Positions 53,558 through 62,530 are shown, counted from the first letter of the stretch. The stretch: DNA of 64,000 nucleotides from Clostridiales bacterium (GCA_012839095.1 DUOA01000024.1:1-64000), one strand, 5' to 3'. Notes: generated by a model not told the origin, from the sequence alone. Made by a program: numbers and translations.

Positions 53558-54577
53558 ATGATATCCAGGACAAACGCACTCCTGTTTGGGATTTTGGTAA
53601 TATTGCTGTCTGCTTCCATACTGACCGGAATTTTCAGCAGGGATATCCCGGAGGATAAGGAACCCGGCAAATCGGATGATCCGAATGAAATCATTATTAC
53701 ACCTGTTAAAAATGACAATTCAGAAGAATTAATCATATCCTTGTATAATCATTGGGAAAAGAAACTGGTTAAAATCTCCTTGGAAGAGTATCTGACAGGG
53801 GTACTGGCAGGTGAAATGCCTGCTTCCTATGAGATGGAAGCCTTAAAGGCCCAGGCGGTGGCTGCCAGAACCCTGGTGGTCTATCAGCTCCCTGCCTACG
53901 GGGGCAGGGGCTGCAGCCGGCATGACGGAGCGGATGTCTGCAGTTCCTATGCCCATTGCCAGGAATGGATTTCCAGGGAGCAGATGCGCAGAAACTGGGG
54001 GGAGGATTTTGAGAGTAATTTCAAGAGGATTGAGCAGGCAGTTCAGGAAACCAAAGGGCAGATCATGACTTACCAGGGAAAGGCAATTGAGGTTTTCTAT
54101 CATTCCACCAGCAACGGCAGGACTGAAGATGTAAGAGAGGTTTTCTCCAACTCCCTGCCCTATTATACCTCGGTGGAAAGCATTGGGGAGGAAAACGGCC
54201 CTATGTTTGAGGGAAGTGTAACTCTGACAAACAAGAAGTTTGCCGAAGTGTTTAAATCCAGATACGGCATTAAGCTTAATCCCGATAATCTGGCTTCTCA
54301 GATAAAAATCGACGGATATACCGACAGCGGGCGAATCCGGACTATCACCGTGGGAGGAAAGAAGCTTAAGGCAACTGAGTTTCGTCTCTTGTACGGGCTT
54401 AATTCCACAGACATCACCTTTGTCTTTGGAAAGGATACCATCACCATGAAGACCAGGGGATTCGGACATGGTGTCGGCATGAGTCAGGTAGGGGCTCATC
54501 AGATGGCAGGAAGGGGCAGCAGTTATAAGGAGATTCTGCAGCATTATTACCGCGGGGTTGAAATAACCCACTATTAA
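53558..54577 (+). CDS. spoIID: Stage II sporulation protein D
   Basis: 339-residue lytic transglycosylase anchored by one N-terminal membrane segment (~7-26). The catalytic Glu86 is in VLAGEMPASYEMEALKAQAV. Zinc-site residues (GCSRHDGADVCSSYAHCQ: Cys119, His122, Cys128, Cys134 region) and GFGHGVGMSQVGAHQM near the end are present. With SpoIIM and SpoIIP it dissolves septal peptidoglycan and drives engulfment. GAGGGA is 7 bases before ATG 53558; length then fits Bacillus SpoIID (343). The frame is open back to 53519. Confidence 0.95.
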   Translation: MISRTNALLFGILVILLSASILTGIFSRDIPEDKEPGKSDDPNEIIITPVKNDNSEELIISLYNHWEKKLVKISLEEYLTGVLAGEMPASYEMEALKAQAVAARTLVVYQLPAYGGRGCSRHDGADVCSSYAHCQEWISREQMRRNWGEDFESNFKRIEQAVQETKGQIMTYQGKAIEVFYHSTSNGRTEDVREVFSNSLPYYTSVESIGEENGPMFEGSVTLTNKKFAEVFKSRYGIKLNPDNLASQIKIDGYTDSGRIRTITVGGKKLKATEFRLLYGLNSTDITFVFGKDTITMKTRGFGHGVGMSQVGAHQMAGRGSSYKEILQHYYRGVEITHY

Positions 54578-54612
54578 AACAATATTAAATGTATACATCC
54601 GGAGCTTCCACT

Positions 54613-54640
54613 GTATACTTGCCTGAAAAGTGGCAATAAT
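54613..54640 (+). promoter_or_regulatory. Candidate sigma-F/sigma-G-type promoter of spoIIQ
   Basis: GTATA (54613-54617), 14-base gap, GGCAATAAT (54632-54640), which fits the GGNNANANT -10 form of sigma-F promoters. It lies 22 bases before the spoIIQ start. spoIIQ is sigma-F-dependent in Bacillus and Clostridioides. Confidence 0.6.
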
Positions 54641-54662
54641 ATCAGTGGAGGTGTGGAAAACA

Positions 54663-55508
54663 ATGGGAAAAGAAGCATTTATACAAAAGCTGAAAGAAGC
54701 CTTCAGCATTGAAAGGATCAGAGCTTTCATTGATAAGTTTGGATTCTATCTGATTCTGCTGATTTGTCTGGCCATCATCGGGGCGACAGCCTTCCTGACG
54801 CAGAAGGGCAGTCCCGGAGACAGGACGGACGATCCCCTGTACGGAGAGGAACAAAGCCCATCCGATATTCCGGTGGAGGGAGAAGGGCCTGACAAGGATG
54901 AGCCGGATAAAATTGACATTATTATTACTGATGTTACCGGAGAAGAAGATCAGGCACCCCTGCCCGTTAAGACAGATGATGAAGAAGCATTAGAGGAGAC
55001 GGACATATCAGAGGGGAAGCCGGATGATTCAGCAGCTGAGACAAATACTGATACCGACTCTGTTCCTGTTTCCTCCGAGGACAACTCCGGTCAGTCTGTT
55101 GTCATGGAGATGCCTGTAGAGGGCGAAATTATGCGGCCTTATGCCATGGATGTACTGGTATTTTCCCCCACCCTGAAGGAATGGACCACTCATGCAGGCG
55201 TGGATTTGGCAGGGGCTCCCGGAGATGAAGTGAGGGCAGCACTGGACGGCCTGGTGGAGAGCATAGAGGAAGACCCGCTTCGGGGCATAGTCATTACGCT
55301 GGCCCATGAAAACGATCTGAAGACAGTATATATGGGTCTGTCAACAGGGGACATGGTTCAACCGGGCCAGAGCGTGAAGAAGGGGCAGGTTATCTCCGGT
55401 ATCGGAAGAACCGCAGCCTTTGAAATCATTGATGATCCCCATCTGCATTTTGAGGTGCTGCTGAATGGAGAGAATCAGGATCCCATGGATTATTTAAATC
55501 ACAAATAA
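54663..55508 (+). CDS. spoIIQ: SpoIIQ-like LytM endopeptidase
   Basis: 281-residue protein with one membrane segment (~28-47), a long acidic linker (~50-145) and a C-terminal LytM/M23 domain (~150-275). The zinc ligands are complete: H177-x3-D181 (HAGVD) and HxH (H260, H262), plus a likely catalytic His in LAHEN. Bacillus SpoIIQ has lost a ligand, whereas clostridial forms can keep them, so this one is probably zinc-binding and may be active. It forms the forespore half of the Q-AH channel. GGAGGTG is 9 bases before ATG 54663. Confidence 0.92.
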   Translation: MGKEAFIQKLKEAFSIERIRAFIDKFGFYLILLICLAIIGATAFLTQKGSPGDRTDDPLYGEEQSPSDIPVEGEGPDKDEPDKIDIIITDVTGEEDQAPLPVKTDDEEALEETDISEGKPDDSAAETNTDTDSVPVSSEDNSGQSVVMEMPVEGEIMRPYAMDVLVFSPTLKEWTTHAGVDLAGAPGDEVRAALDGLVESIEEDPLRGIVITLAHENDLKTVYMGLSTGDMVQPGQSVKKGQVISGIGRTAAFEIIDDPHLHFEVLLNGENQDPMDYLNHK

Positions 55509-55546
55509 CAGATCCATAAGTTTCGTAATTTACATTGGATAAGAAA

Positions 55547-55601
55547 GGGACAAATGACAAGGACGTTGTAACAGACGTCCATTTTTGTACTCATTTGTCC
55601 C
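55547..55601. repeat. Nested inverted repeat with internal terminator
   Basis: An 11-bp perfect outer repeat, GGGACAAATGA (55547-55557) and TCATTTGTCCC (55591-55601), encloses an inner hairpin, GGACGT (55561-55566) with ACGTCC (55575-55580), followed by ATTTTTG. The inner hairpin can terminate spoIIQ transcripts. The outer repeat makes the whole 55 bases a symmetric element, perhaps an interspersed repeat. The rest of the 250-base gap to spoIIID holds no gene. Confidence 0.75.
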
Positions 55602-55758
55602 AATTTGCTTCAGACAGCTTTAATTTATTTATTTCATTCTATATCATTCCCTTTCTGCATAATTATTTAAATATATAAAGCCGCAGTGCCGGAGAAGCCG
55701 GGCTGAGCCTGTCAGTCCGTGATCTTCCGGGACTGATATTGTTAGGGGGGAATCGATT

Positions 55759-56019
55759 TTGAAGGATTACATTGAGGAAAGGGCTGTAGAAATAGCAAAC
55801 TACATTATCGAATCGAAGGCTACCGTGCGGGAAGCTGCCAAGGTCTTCAAAGTGAGTAAAAGTACCGTGCATAAGGATGTGTCGGAACGCCTTCCGAGAA
55901 TAAACCCCAATATTGCAGATGAAGTAAGAAAAGTACTGGAACAGAATAAAGCGGAGAGACACATAAGAGGAGGCAGGGCAACCCGCATGAAATATAAGTC
56001 GTCCGGCAGAATGGAGTAA
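55759..56019 (+). CDS. spoIIID: Sporulation transcription factor SpoIIID
   Basis: 86-residue HTH protein closely like Bacillus SpoIIID: ATVREAAKVFKVSKSTVHKDVSERLP is the recognition helix region, followed by INPNIADEVRKVLEQNK and RHIRGGRATRMKYK. It activates and represses mother-cell genes after sigma-E. TTG 55759 is 8 bases after AGGGGGG. It is followed by mbl, as in Bacillus. Confidence 0.96.
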   Translation: MKDYIEERAVEIANYIIESKATVREAAKVFKVSKSTVHKDVSERLPRINPNIADEVRKVLEQNKAERHIRGGRATRMKYKSSGRME

Positions 56020-56073
56020 TACCCCCTTGATGATAACAGCAGTGAAGAGGATGATACTCAGAAAAATATGACA

Positions 56074-56106
56074 AGAAAAACATGGTAAAACAGACCGTGT
56101 TTTTCT
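56074..56106 (+). terminator. Terminator after spoIIID
   Basis: AGAAAAACATGG (56074-56085) pairs with CCGTGTTTTTCT (56095-56106) with one G-T pair; T-rich stem end. Confidence 0.75.
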
Positions 56107-56219
56107 TTGTGAAAAAAGAGGAATTTCAGGAAAAAGGGAGAATTATATCAATAAATTTGCCATTAGGACCGGGGCACATCAGAATTTGCAAATAGGCAAC
56201 AGGAAAGGAAAGATTATAG

Positions 56220-57254
56220 TTGTTGGGATTCAGGGATATCGGTATAGATTTGGGGACTTCCACCGTTTTGGTATATCTGAAAGGCAAGGGGATTGTACTG
56301 AAGGAGCCTTCGGTCATTTCCATAGATGAAAAAACCGGCCAGATATTGGCGGTAGGGGAAGAAGCACGCAGGATGCTGGGCAGGACACCCGGTAATATCA
56401 GAGCCATCCGCCCCCTGTCCGAGGGCGTTATATCGGACTATGAAATAACGGAAAAAATGCTAAAGTATTTTCTTAAGAAGGTGACAGGAAAAGGCCTTTT
56501 CGGCAAGCCCCGGGTTGTCATCTGTGTTCCCAGCGGAGTCACCGAGGTGGAAAAACGGGCTGTGCTGGATGCAGCAGCCGAAGCAGGCGCAGGGAGGATA
56601 TTTCTTATAGAAGAGCCCATAGCGGCTGCCATAGGTGCCGGGCTGGATATATCCAAGGCATGCGGCCACATGGTGGTGGACATCGGAGGGGGTACCACCG
56701 ATGTGGCAGTTATTTCCCTTGGCGGTGCGGTTCTCTCAGAAACCATCAAGACAGCGGGGAATAATTTTGATGATGCCATAGTAAGATATATGCGTAAGAA
56801 GTACAACCTGTTCATAGGCGAAAGAACAGCCGAGGACATGAAAATAACCATTGGCTCCGCCTATCCGAGAAAGGAGCAGGTCTCCATGGAAGTAACAGGC
56901 AGGAACCTCATATCCGGTCTTCCCAGGACCATCACGGTTACTTCTGAGGAAATGATTGAAGCCCTGGAGGAACCGGTGGAGGACATCGTGGACTGCATTC
57001 ATTCGGTGCTGGAGCGTACCCCGCCCGAGCTGGCTTCCGATATCAGCGAATACGGCATATGCATGACAGGCGGCGGAGCCTTGCTCTATGGGTTTGACAA
57101 GCTTCTTCAGGAGCGCACCAGGATAGCGGTGTATGTGGCAGAATATGCAGCAGCATGTGTTGCCCTTGGAACCGGCAAAGCACTGGAGGCCCTGGATATA
57201 TATTCCCAGACTGCCGTGTTCGAGCACCGTAAGGGAATACCGGTGTCATACTAA
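56220..57254 (+). CDS. mbl: MreB-family actin-like protein (Mbl)
   Basis: 344-residue bacterial actin with [27 protein letters not shown] (phosphate 1 loop), [18 protein letters not shown] (phosphate 2) and [18 protein letters not shown] (adenosine loop). It guides elongasome wall synthesis on the cell side wall. TTG 56220 (or 56223) follows AGGAAAGGAAAG. I name it mbl from its place after spoIIID; sequence alone only gives MreB/Mbl/MreBH. Forms an operon with fabZ. Confidence 0.92.
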   Translation: MLGFRDIGIDLGTSTVLVYLKGKGIVLKEPSVISIDEKTGQILAVGEEARRMLGRTPGNIRAIRPLSEGVISDYEITEKMLKYFLKKVTGKGLFGKPRVVICVPSGVTEVEKRAVLDAAAEAGAGRIFLIEEPIAAAIGAGLDISKACGHMVVDIGGGTTDVAVISLGGAVLSETIKTAGNNFDDAIVRYMRKKYNLFIGERTAEDMKITIGSAYPRKEQVSMEVTGRNLISGLPRTITVTSEEMIEALEEPVEDIVDCIHSVLERTPPELASDISEYGICMTGGGALLYGFDKLLQERTRIAVYVAEYAAACVALGTGKALEALDIYSQTAVFEHRKGIPVSY

Positions 57255-57271
57255 ACAAAAGGAGACTAACC

Positions 57272-57712
57272 ATGAATCTGGATATAAATGAAATTATGGA
57301 GCGCATTCCTCATCGTTATCCTTTTTTGCTGGTGGATCGGGTGACTGAGCTGATACCGGGAAAATCCGCAAAGGGATACAAGAATGTAACCATCAATGAG
57401 CCTTTCTTTCAGGGTCACTTTCCGGGTCGTCCCATCATGCCGGGCGTGCTGATACTGGAAGCACTGGCTCAGCTGGGTGCTGTGATCCTTCTGGGCAGTG
57501 AGGAAAACAAGGGCAGACTGGCCCTTTTTACCGGGATAGACAAGGTTCGTTTCCGCCGGCAGGTGGTGCCGGGGGATCAGCTGCAGCTGGAAGCAGAGCT
57601 CATCAGGATGAGGCGCTTAATGGGGAAGGCCGCTGTCAGGGCCCTGGTGGATGATGAACCGGCGGCAGAAGGGGAAATTATGTTTGCCCTGACCCATCCC
57701 TCCTTCCAATAA
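57272..57712 (+). CDS. fabZ: 3-hydroxyacyl-ACP dehydratase
   Basis: 146-residue hotdog-fold enzyme with [16 protein letters not shown], catalytic His in [16 protein letters not shown] and Glu in ILEALAQLG. It dehydrates beta-hydroxyacyl-ACP in fatty acid synthesis. It starts 17 bases after mbl, and a terminator follows. Confidence 0.96.
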   Translation: MNLDINEIMERIPHRYPFLLVDRVTELIPGKSAKGYKNVTINEPFFQGHFPGRPIMPGVLILEALAQLGAVILLGSEENKGRLALFTGIDKVRFRRQVVPGDQLQLEAELIRMRRLMGKAAVRALVDDEPAAEGEIMFALTHPSFQ

Positions 57713-57730
57713 ATCAAGCATGGATTTGAC

Positions 57731-57755
57731 AGCAGCACGAACGCTGCTTTTTTTT
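57731..57755 (+). terminator. Terminator after fabZ
   Basis: AGCAGC (57731-57736) with GCTGCT (57743-57748), then T residues. Confidence 0.8.
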
Positions 57756-57874
57756 AAGATACTTTGATAAAATATAATCAAATATTTTCGGAATTTTTTA
57801 AAATAACATTCGGATTCAGCCCGGCTTATGATATAATAACAGGCAGGAAGAAACTAGACCGAGGGGAGTTGATT

Positions 57875-58699
57875 TTGCTGAAAATCAGAAGAAATGAGAG
57901 GATTGCCGCCATGACCCGCATCCTGTGCAGCCATCCCAATCAGAGCTATACCTTACAACATTTCAGTGACTTATTTAACTCCGGCAAGTCCACAGTTTGT
58001 GAAGATATTGCCATAATACGTGATTCCCTGCTGGCCTTTAAGCTGGGAGATTTGGAAACCACGGCAGGAGCGGGAGGCGGAGTTCGATTTGTTCCCCTGG
58101 CTGATATGGACAGAACCAGGAAATATATAAGAGAACTCTGCCTGACCCTTTCCGATTCCAACCGCATCCTCCCCGGCGGTTATCTGTATATGAATGATAT
58201 CCTCCATTCACCTCAGCAAATTCACCGGATTGGAGAAATCCTGGCAGCCCGTTTTCTGGATTTAAAGCCCGACTTTATCCTTACCGTGGAAACCAAGGGA
58301 ACCCCGGTGGCCATTATGACTGCCTTTGAGCTGGGCTGCCCTGTGGTTGTGGCCAGCCGCAACGGCTTGCTGACAGAAGGCCCCCTGGTTAGCATCAACT
58401 ATGTTTCAGCTTCTTCTCAGCGGATTCAGACCATGTCCCTGTCCAAACGTTCGGTCAGGGAAGGCAGCCGGGCTCTTATCATCGACGACTTCATGAAGGG
58501 GGGCGGTACCGTCAAAGGGATGATTCAGCTTCTGAAGGAGTTTAACGTAGAGATAGCAGGCACCGGGGTGGTTATTGCAACAAGGCAGCCTCGGGAAAAG
58601 ATGGTCAGTGATTATACAGCCCTGATGGTACTGGAAGAGGTTAACGAAGAGGAAAACAGGGTTAAATTGTCTCCTGCTGACTGGATTTGCTCAGTCTGA
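57875..58699 (+). CDS. purR: Purine operon regulator PurR
   Basis: 274-residue Bacillus-type PurR: winged-helix N-terminus (IRRNERIAAMTRILCSHPNQSYTLQHFSDLF, KSTVCEDIAIIRDSL) fused to a PRPP-binding phosphoribosyltransferase-like domain (VETKGTPVAIMTAFELGCPVV; loop ALIIDDFMKGGGTVKGM). It represses purine synthesis genes and is relieved by PRPP. TTG 57875 is 6 bases after GAGGGGAG; the longer frame from 57764 runs back to the terminator. purR-spoVG-glmU-prs order as in Bacillus, minus yabJ. Confidence 0.94.
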   Translation: MLKIRRNERIAAMTRILCSHPNQSYTLQHFSDLFNSGKSTVCEDIAIIRDSLLAFKLGDLETTAGAGGGVRFVPLADMDRTRKYIRELCLTLSDSNRILPGGYLYMNDILHSPQQIHRIGEILAARFLDLKPDFILTVETKGTPVAIMTAFELGCPVVVASRNGLLTEGPLVSINYVSASSQRIQTMSLSKRSVREGSRALIIDDFMKGGGTVKGMIQLLKEFNVEIAGTGVVIATRQPREKMVSDYTALMVLEEVNEEENRVKLSPADWICSV

Positions 58700-58721
58700 T
58701 GTGAAAATATTCAAAAAAATA

Positions 58722-58750
58722 GAAGGAGTATCCATTTTTTTGGCGAATAG
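58722..58750 (+). promoter_or_regulatory. sigma-H promoter of spoVG
   Basis: GAAGGAGTA (58722-58730, -35 form RNAGGAWWW with one mismatch), 11-base spacer, GGCGAATAG (58742-58750, -10 form RNNGAATWW). It is 51 bases before the spoVG start. spoVG is the classical sigma-H target in Bacillus. Confidence 0.75.
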
Positions 58751-58801
58751 AGAAAGTATTGAGAATTGCTGCTTGCTATTTGCTGGAAGGTGGTGAACTG
58801 G

Positions 58802-59062
58802 GTGACCATTACTGATGTTCGCATTCGGAAGATTGGGAGTGAGGGTAAGATGAAAGCTGTGGCATCCGTTACCTTTGATAACGAATTTGTTGTCCACGAC
58901 ATCAAGGTTATTGAAGGACAGAGCGGATTATTCATTGCAATGCCCAGCAGAAAGACCCCGGATGGGGAATACCGGGATATTGCCCACCCAATCAACTCTG
59001 CTACGAGGGAGAAACTGCAGAAACTCGTGTTGGAAAAGTATATTGGAATGGAAGAAGAATGA
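58802..59062 (+). CDS. spoVG: SpoVG regulator
   Basis: 86-residue Spo[41 protein letters not shown] and [21 protein letters not shown] are diagnostic. It is a small nucleic-acid-binding protein affecting sporulation, septation and other genes. GTG 58802 is ~5 bases after GGTGGTGA; the frame from 58766 is longer but lacks a ribosome site. Confidence 0.97.
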   Translation: MTITDVRIRKIGSEGKMKAVASVTFDNEFVVHDIKVIEGQSGLFIAMPSRKTPDGEYRDIAHPINSATREKLQKLVLEKYIGMEEE

Positions 59063-59101
59063 GCGTTAAAGGAGAGGCAACTCTCCTTTAAGGCTTTTTT
59101 A
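59062..59101 (+). terminator. Terminator after spoVG
   Basis: AGCGTTAAAGGAGAG (59062-59076), loop GCAA, CTCTCCTTTAAGGCT (59081-59095), then TTTTTT. Confidence 0.9.
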
Positions 59102-59234
59102 ATGATATTTTCACCTTTCGAGACCGGCAGATCAATTTAATCATATTTTACAGGAATGACATTTTTGATAATAATAATGTATAATGATATAATAAACAGG
59201 TTGCTTCATTCGGGAATCAGAGGAGCGTAAAAAT

Positions 59235-60554
59235 ATGAAAAATTCCGTTTTTGTCATTATATCTGCCCTGCAGGGTGAATCATCTGCCATGAATTCAGCC
59301 ATTCCCCTCATCCTGCATCCAGTATGCGGGCGCAGCATGCTGCGGCATGCCCTGGCGGCAGCAGGCTGCCTTACCGGCAATCCGCCCCTTGTCATCTTTG
59401 ACGGGGACGGGGAGGCCTTGGAGGAACATCTTGCTGAGGCTGAAATCTCTGACCTGATCTCAGTCAAATACAGTACTCTGTCTGAATGGTTTCAGGTGCT
59501 GGCAAGGCACAGCAGCGGCTATGAATACCTGATCCAGCTTCCGGCCAACCTGCCGCTTCTGTCTGCAGCAGCCCTTGAGGGTCTGCTTCAATTCACTGCC
59601 GGCAATCAACTGGATGCGGTTATAATGTCGGAGGACGAGGATGCATGGACAACCATTAAGCCGGGGCATGCAGTCCTGTGTTTTCGTACGAAATGGCTTT
59701 ATGATGCCCTTTCCATCCATGCCCGTCAGCTTGAGGCCATGCCTCCTGATGCATTGAATTTCAAAGGTTTCTTGGAGACCGGGGAGGCCGGTAAGGCAAT
59801 CTTTCACCCTCCGCACCCGGAAGAGCTGATGTCTGTAACCGATCGGATATGTCTTGCTGAAGCGGAAGCCCGCATGCGGCTGCGAATAAACGAATCCCAT
59901 ATGAGAAAGGGCGTTACCTTCATAGATCCTTCCCATACATATATCGGGCCTGATGTTCATATCAGCCGGGATACCATCATTTATCCGGGCAACGTTCTTG
60001 AAGGAAGCACGGTTATCGGCAGCGGCTGCATCCTCTACCCGGGCAACAGGCTCCACAATGCCCTGATAGGAGATAAGGTATCCCTGCAGTCATCGGTGGT
60101 ACTGGACAGCAGCGTGGGCCATGAAACCACCGTGGGTCCGTATGCCTACATACGTCCCGGCAGCCGGATTGGCAGTCATGCCCGAATCGGAGATTTTGTG
60201 GAAATCAAAAAATCCCTTGTTGGCAGGGGAAGCAAGATATCTCATCTGTCCTATGTAGGAGATGCGGAAATAGGGGAAAATGTAAATATCGGATGCGGCG
60301 TGGTCTGCGTCAATTACGACGGAAAAAGAAAACAGAAGGTAACCGTCGGCGATCATGCCTTTGTAGGCTGCAATGTAAATCTGGTAGCACCTGTGGAAGT
60401 GGAATCCCATGCCTATATTGCTGCCGGCTCCACCATTACGGAAAGGGTGCCGTCCAAAGCCCTGGCCATAGCCAGAGCCAGGCAGGTGAATAAGGAAGGC
60501 TGGGTGGACAAAAGAGAAGAGAGAGAACAGAAAAAAACGGAGGAAAATCAATGA
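59235..60554 (+). CDS. glmU: GlmU-like protein: acetyltransferase half intact, uridyltransferase half degenerate
   Basis: 439-residue GlmU homologue. The C-terminal left-handed beta-helix (~235-410) keeps the glucosamine-1-P acetyltransferase residues: Arg307 (IRPGS), Lys325 (FVEIK), catalytic His337 and Tyr340 (SHLSYVGDA), Asn360-Tyr361 (VNYDG). The N-terminal half should start LAAGxGTRM and PKVLH but reads [12 protein letters not shown] and IPLILH (8-28), and the metal site GDxPL reads ANLPL (104-108). Uridyltransferase activity is therefore unlikely. It overlaps prs by 4 bases, as a coupled pair in the conserved spoVG-glmU-prs order. Confidence 0.88.
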   Translation: MKNSVFVIISALQGESSAMNSAIPLILHPVCGRSMLRHALAAAGCLTGNPPLVIFDGDGEALEEHLAEAEISDLISVKYSTLSEWFQVLARHSSGYEYLIQLPANLPLLSAAALEGLLQFTAGNQLDAVIMSEDEDAWTTIKPGHAVLCFRTKWLYDALSIHARQLEAMPPDALNFKGFLETGEAGKAIFHPPHPEELMSVTDRICLAEAEARMRLRINESHMRKGVTFIDPSHTYIGPDVHISRDTIIYPGNVLEGSTVIGSGCILYPGNRLHNALIGDKVSLQSSVVLDSSVGHETTVGPYAYIRPGSRIGSHARIGDFVEIKKSLVGRGSKISHLSYVGDAEIGENVNIGCGVVCVNYDGKRKQKVTVGDHAFVGCNVNLVAPVEVESHAYIAAGSTITERVPSKALAIARARQVNKEGWVDKREEREQKKTEENQ

Positions 60555-61507
60555 ACACCCATGGTAAGAGTATTAAGATTTTTGCGGGCAATTCCAATGT
60601 GGAGCTGGCCAGGGAGATCACCAGATATGTGGGGGTGCCCATGGGCAACTCCAGGGTATCAAAATTCAGTGACGGTGAAATTTCGGTTGATATCTATGAA
60701 ACTGTCAGAGGCTCGGATGTGTTTGTGGTCCAGTCCACCTCATCACCGGTTAATACCAACCTGATGGAGCTTCTTATAATGATTGATGCCTTCAAAAGGG
60801 CATCAGCTGCCCAGGTCACCGCTGTTATTCCCTACTACGGGTATGCCAGGCAGGATCGTAAGGTAAAGGCCAGGGATCCCATAACGGCCAAGCTGGTTGC
60901 CGATCTTATAACCACTGCCGGTGCCGACAGGGTGCTGACCATGGATCTGCATGCAGCTCAGATACAGGGTTTTTTTGATATTCCGGTGGACAACCTCTTC
61001 AGCATGCCCCTTTTTGTCAGATATTTTGCCGATAAGGGCTTCGTTGGAGATGATACTGTAGTGGTATCCCCTGACCTGGGCAGCGTAACCCGGGCCAGAA
61101 ACTTTGCCCACAAGCTGAATACGCCTTTGGCCATAATTGACAAGAGAAGGCCCAGACCCAATGTAGCCGAGGTAATGAATATCATTGGCGATGTTAAGGG
61201 TAAGCGGGCTATCCTTATAGATGATATGATCGATACGGCAGGAACTATCCAGCAGGGAGCCAGGGCTCTGGTTGAGATGGGAGGGGCAAAGGAAGTATAT
61301 GCCTGTGCTGCACACGCTGTACTGTCCGGACCCGCCATAGAGCGGATTGTTGATTCACCCATCAAGGAGCTGGTAGTGACCAACAGCATTCCCCTTGCTC
61401 CTGAAAAACAAGTGGACAAGATCCGCATACTTTCAATAGCTCCCCTCTTTGCCGAGGCCATGGAAAGAATCTATGAGGGATTGCCGGTCAGTATTTTGTT
61501 TGATTGA
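60551..61507 (+). CDS. prs: Ribose-phosphate pyrophosphokinase
   Basis: 318-residue class I PRPP synthase with [24 protein letters not shown], the flexible loop [22 protein letters not shown] and the PRPP loop [13 protein letters not shown]. It makes PRPP for nucleotide, His and Trp synthesis. ATG 60551 overlaps the glmU stop (ATGA). The nearby PurR senses PRPP. Confidence 0.97.
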   Translation: MNTHGKSIKIFAGNSNVELAREITRYVGVPMGNSRVSKFSDGEISVDIYETVRGSDVFVVQSTSSPVNTNLMELLIMIDAFKRASAAQVTAVIPYYGYARQDRKVKARDPITAKLVADLITTAGADRVLTMDLHAAQIQGFFDIPVDNLFSMPLFVRYFADKGFVGDDTVVVSPDLGSVTRARNFAHKLNTPLAIIDKRRPRPNVAEVMNIIGDVKGKRAILIDDMIDTAGTIQQGARALVEMGGAKEVYACAAHAVLSGPAIERIVDSPIKELVVTNSIPLAPEKQVDKIRILSIAPLFAEAMERIYEGLPVSILFD

Positions 61508-61553
61508 TCCCTCCTTACATCCTTTTATCAACCAAAGCTGAAAGGACCAGGAA

Positions 61554-62114
61554 ATGTTTATAATTGCAGGACTGGGCAATCCGGGAGACAAATACCACGG
61601 GACCAGGCATAATATAGGCTTTTATGTGGTGGATCTTCTGGCACAGGCCCATAACATCCCACTTAACAGAATCAGGCACAAGGCCATTATGGGGGAAGGC
61701 CGCATCGGGGGTCAGAGGGCAGTGCTGGCCAAGCCTCAGACATATATGAATCTGAGCGGGGAGAGCCTGCTTTCGCTTAAGGAGTGGTACAAAACCGATG
61801 CACAGCAGATTATTCTGATATATGACGACGCTGATCTGGACATCGGAACAATCCGCATCCGGCCGTCGGGCAGCGCAGGCACCCATAATGGGATGCGATC
61901 CGTTATATATTGTCTTCAGAGTCAGGATTTTCCCAGAGTCAGAATTGGAATAGGCAGACCGCCGGAGGGCTGGGAACTGACAGACCATGTCCTGTCCCGA
62001 TTCAGGGATGAGGAAGTGGAGACAATGAAGGAGGCCTGTGCCCGGGCAGTGAAAGGAGTGGAATGTATTCTTTCACTGGGAGTTGAGCAGGCTATGAGCA
62101 GATTCAACGGATAG
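61554..62114 (+). CDS. pth: Peptidyl-tRNA hydrolase
   Basis: 186-residue enzyme with GLGNPGDKYHGTRHNIGFYVVD (catalytic His in TRHNIG) and KPQTYMNLSGES. It frees tRNA from dropped-off peptidyl-tRNA. Called spoVC in Bacillus. AAAGGA precedes ATG 61554. The ctc gene usually between prs and pth in Bacillus is absent. Confidence 0.96.
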   Translation: MFIIAGLGNPGDKYHGTRHNIGFYVVDLLAQAHNIPLNRIRHKAIMGEGRIGGQRAVLAKPQTYMNLSGESLLSLKEWYKTDAQQIILIYDDADLDIGTIRIRPSGSAGTHNGMRSVIYCLQSQDFPRVRIGIGRPPEGWELTDHVLSRFRDEEVETMKEACARAVKGVECILSLGVEQAMSRFNG

Positions 62115-62125
62115 GAGAGACCTGT

Positions 62126-62530
62126 TTGATTCTGCTTATTTCACTGGCGGCCCTGGGGCTGTCCTGCCTGATAAACAGGCTGATGCTCAGACTCTTTCGG
62201 GAACATGCCGTAATACTGGGTGCACCGATATTCGAGGAGATATTTAAAACACTGCCGGCCTATTATGCAAATAGGTCTGTTTTTCATGTTCATTTTCTCT
62301 TCGGCCTGGGTGAAGCTCTCTATGATCTTGCCGCAGGCAGCCAGGGTTCCGGGAAGTGGGCGGCGGTATTCAGCATCATCAGCCACTCCTTGTTCGGTCT
62401 TACAGCAGAGTGGCTGCTGGGTCAGACCGGCATGATCCTGCCAGCCCTGCTTTCTGCCATGGCTCTTCATTTTGCCTGGAACCTGATAGTTATGAGAATG
62501 GGAAAAAAGAAAGAGAAGGTTGTTGATTGA
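62126..62530 (+). CDS. Small membrane protein with PrsW/CPBP-like intramembrane protease motifs
   Basis: 134-residue protein with about four membrane segments. It holds EEIFK (Glu37, Glu38, Lys41), FGLGE (Phe59-x3-Glu63), His87 in HSLFG and HFAWN (His115-x3-Asn119). The order EExxK, FxxxE, HxxxN resembles PrsW-type members of the CPBP/ABI glutamic intramembrane protease superfamily, but the protein is shorter than usual. TTG 62126 is ~7 bases after AGGAGAG, 11 bases after pth, and its stop abuts the mfd start. Bacillus has fin (yabK), a sigma-F inhibitor, here. Activity and role unproven. Confidence 0.72.
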   Translation: MILLISLAALGLSCLINRLMLRLFREHAVILGAPIFEEIFKTLPAYYANRSVFHVHFLFGLGEALYDLAAGSQGSGKWAAVFSIISHSLFGLTAEWLLGQTGMILPALLSAMALHFAWNLIVMRMGKKKEKVVD

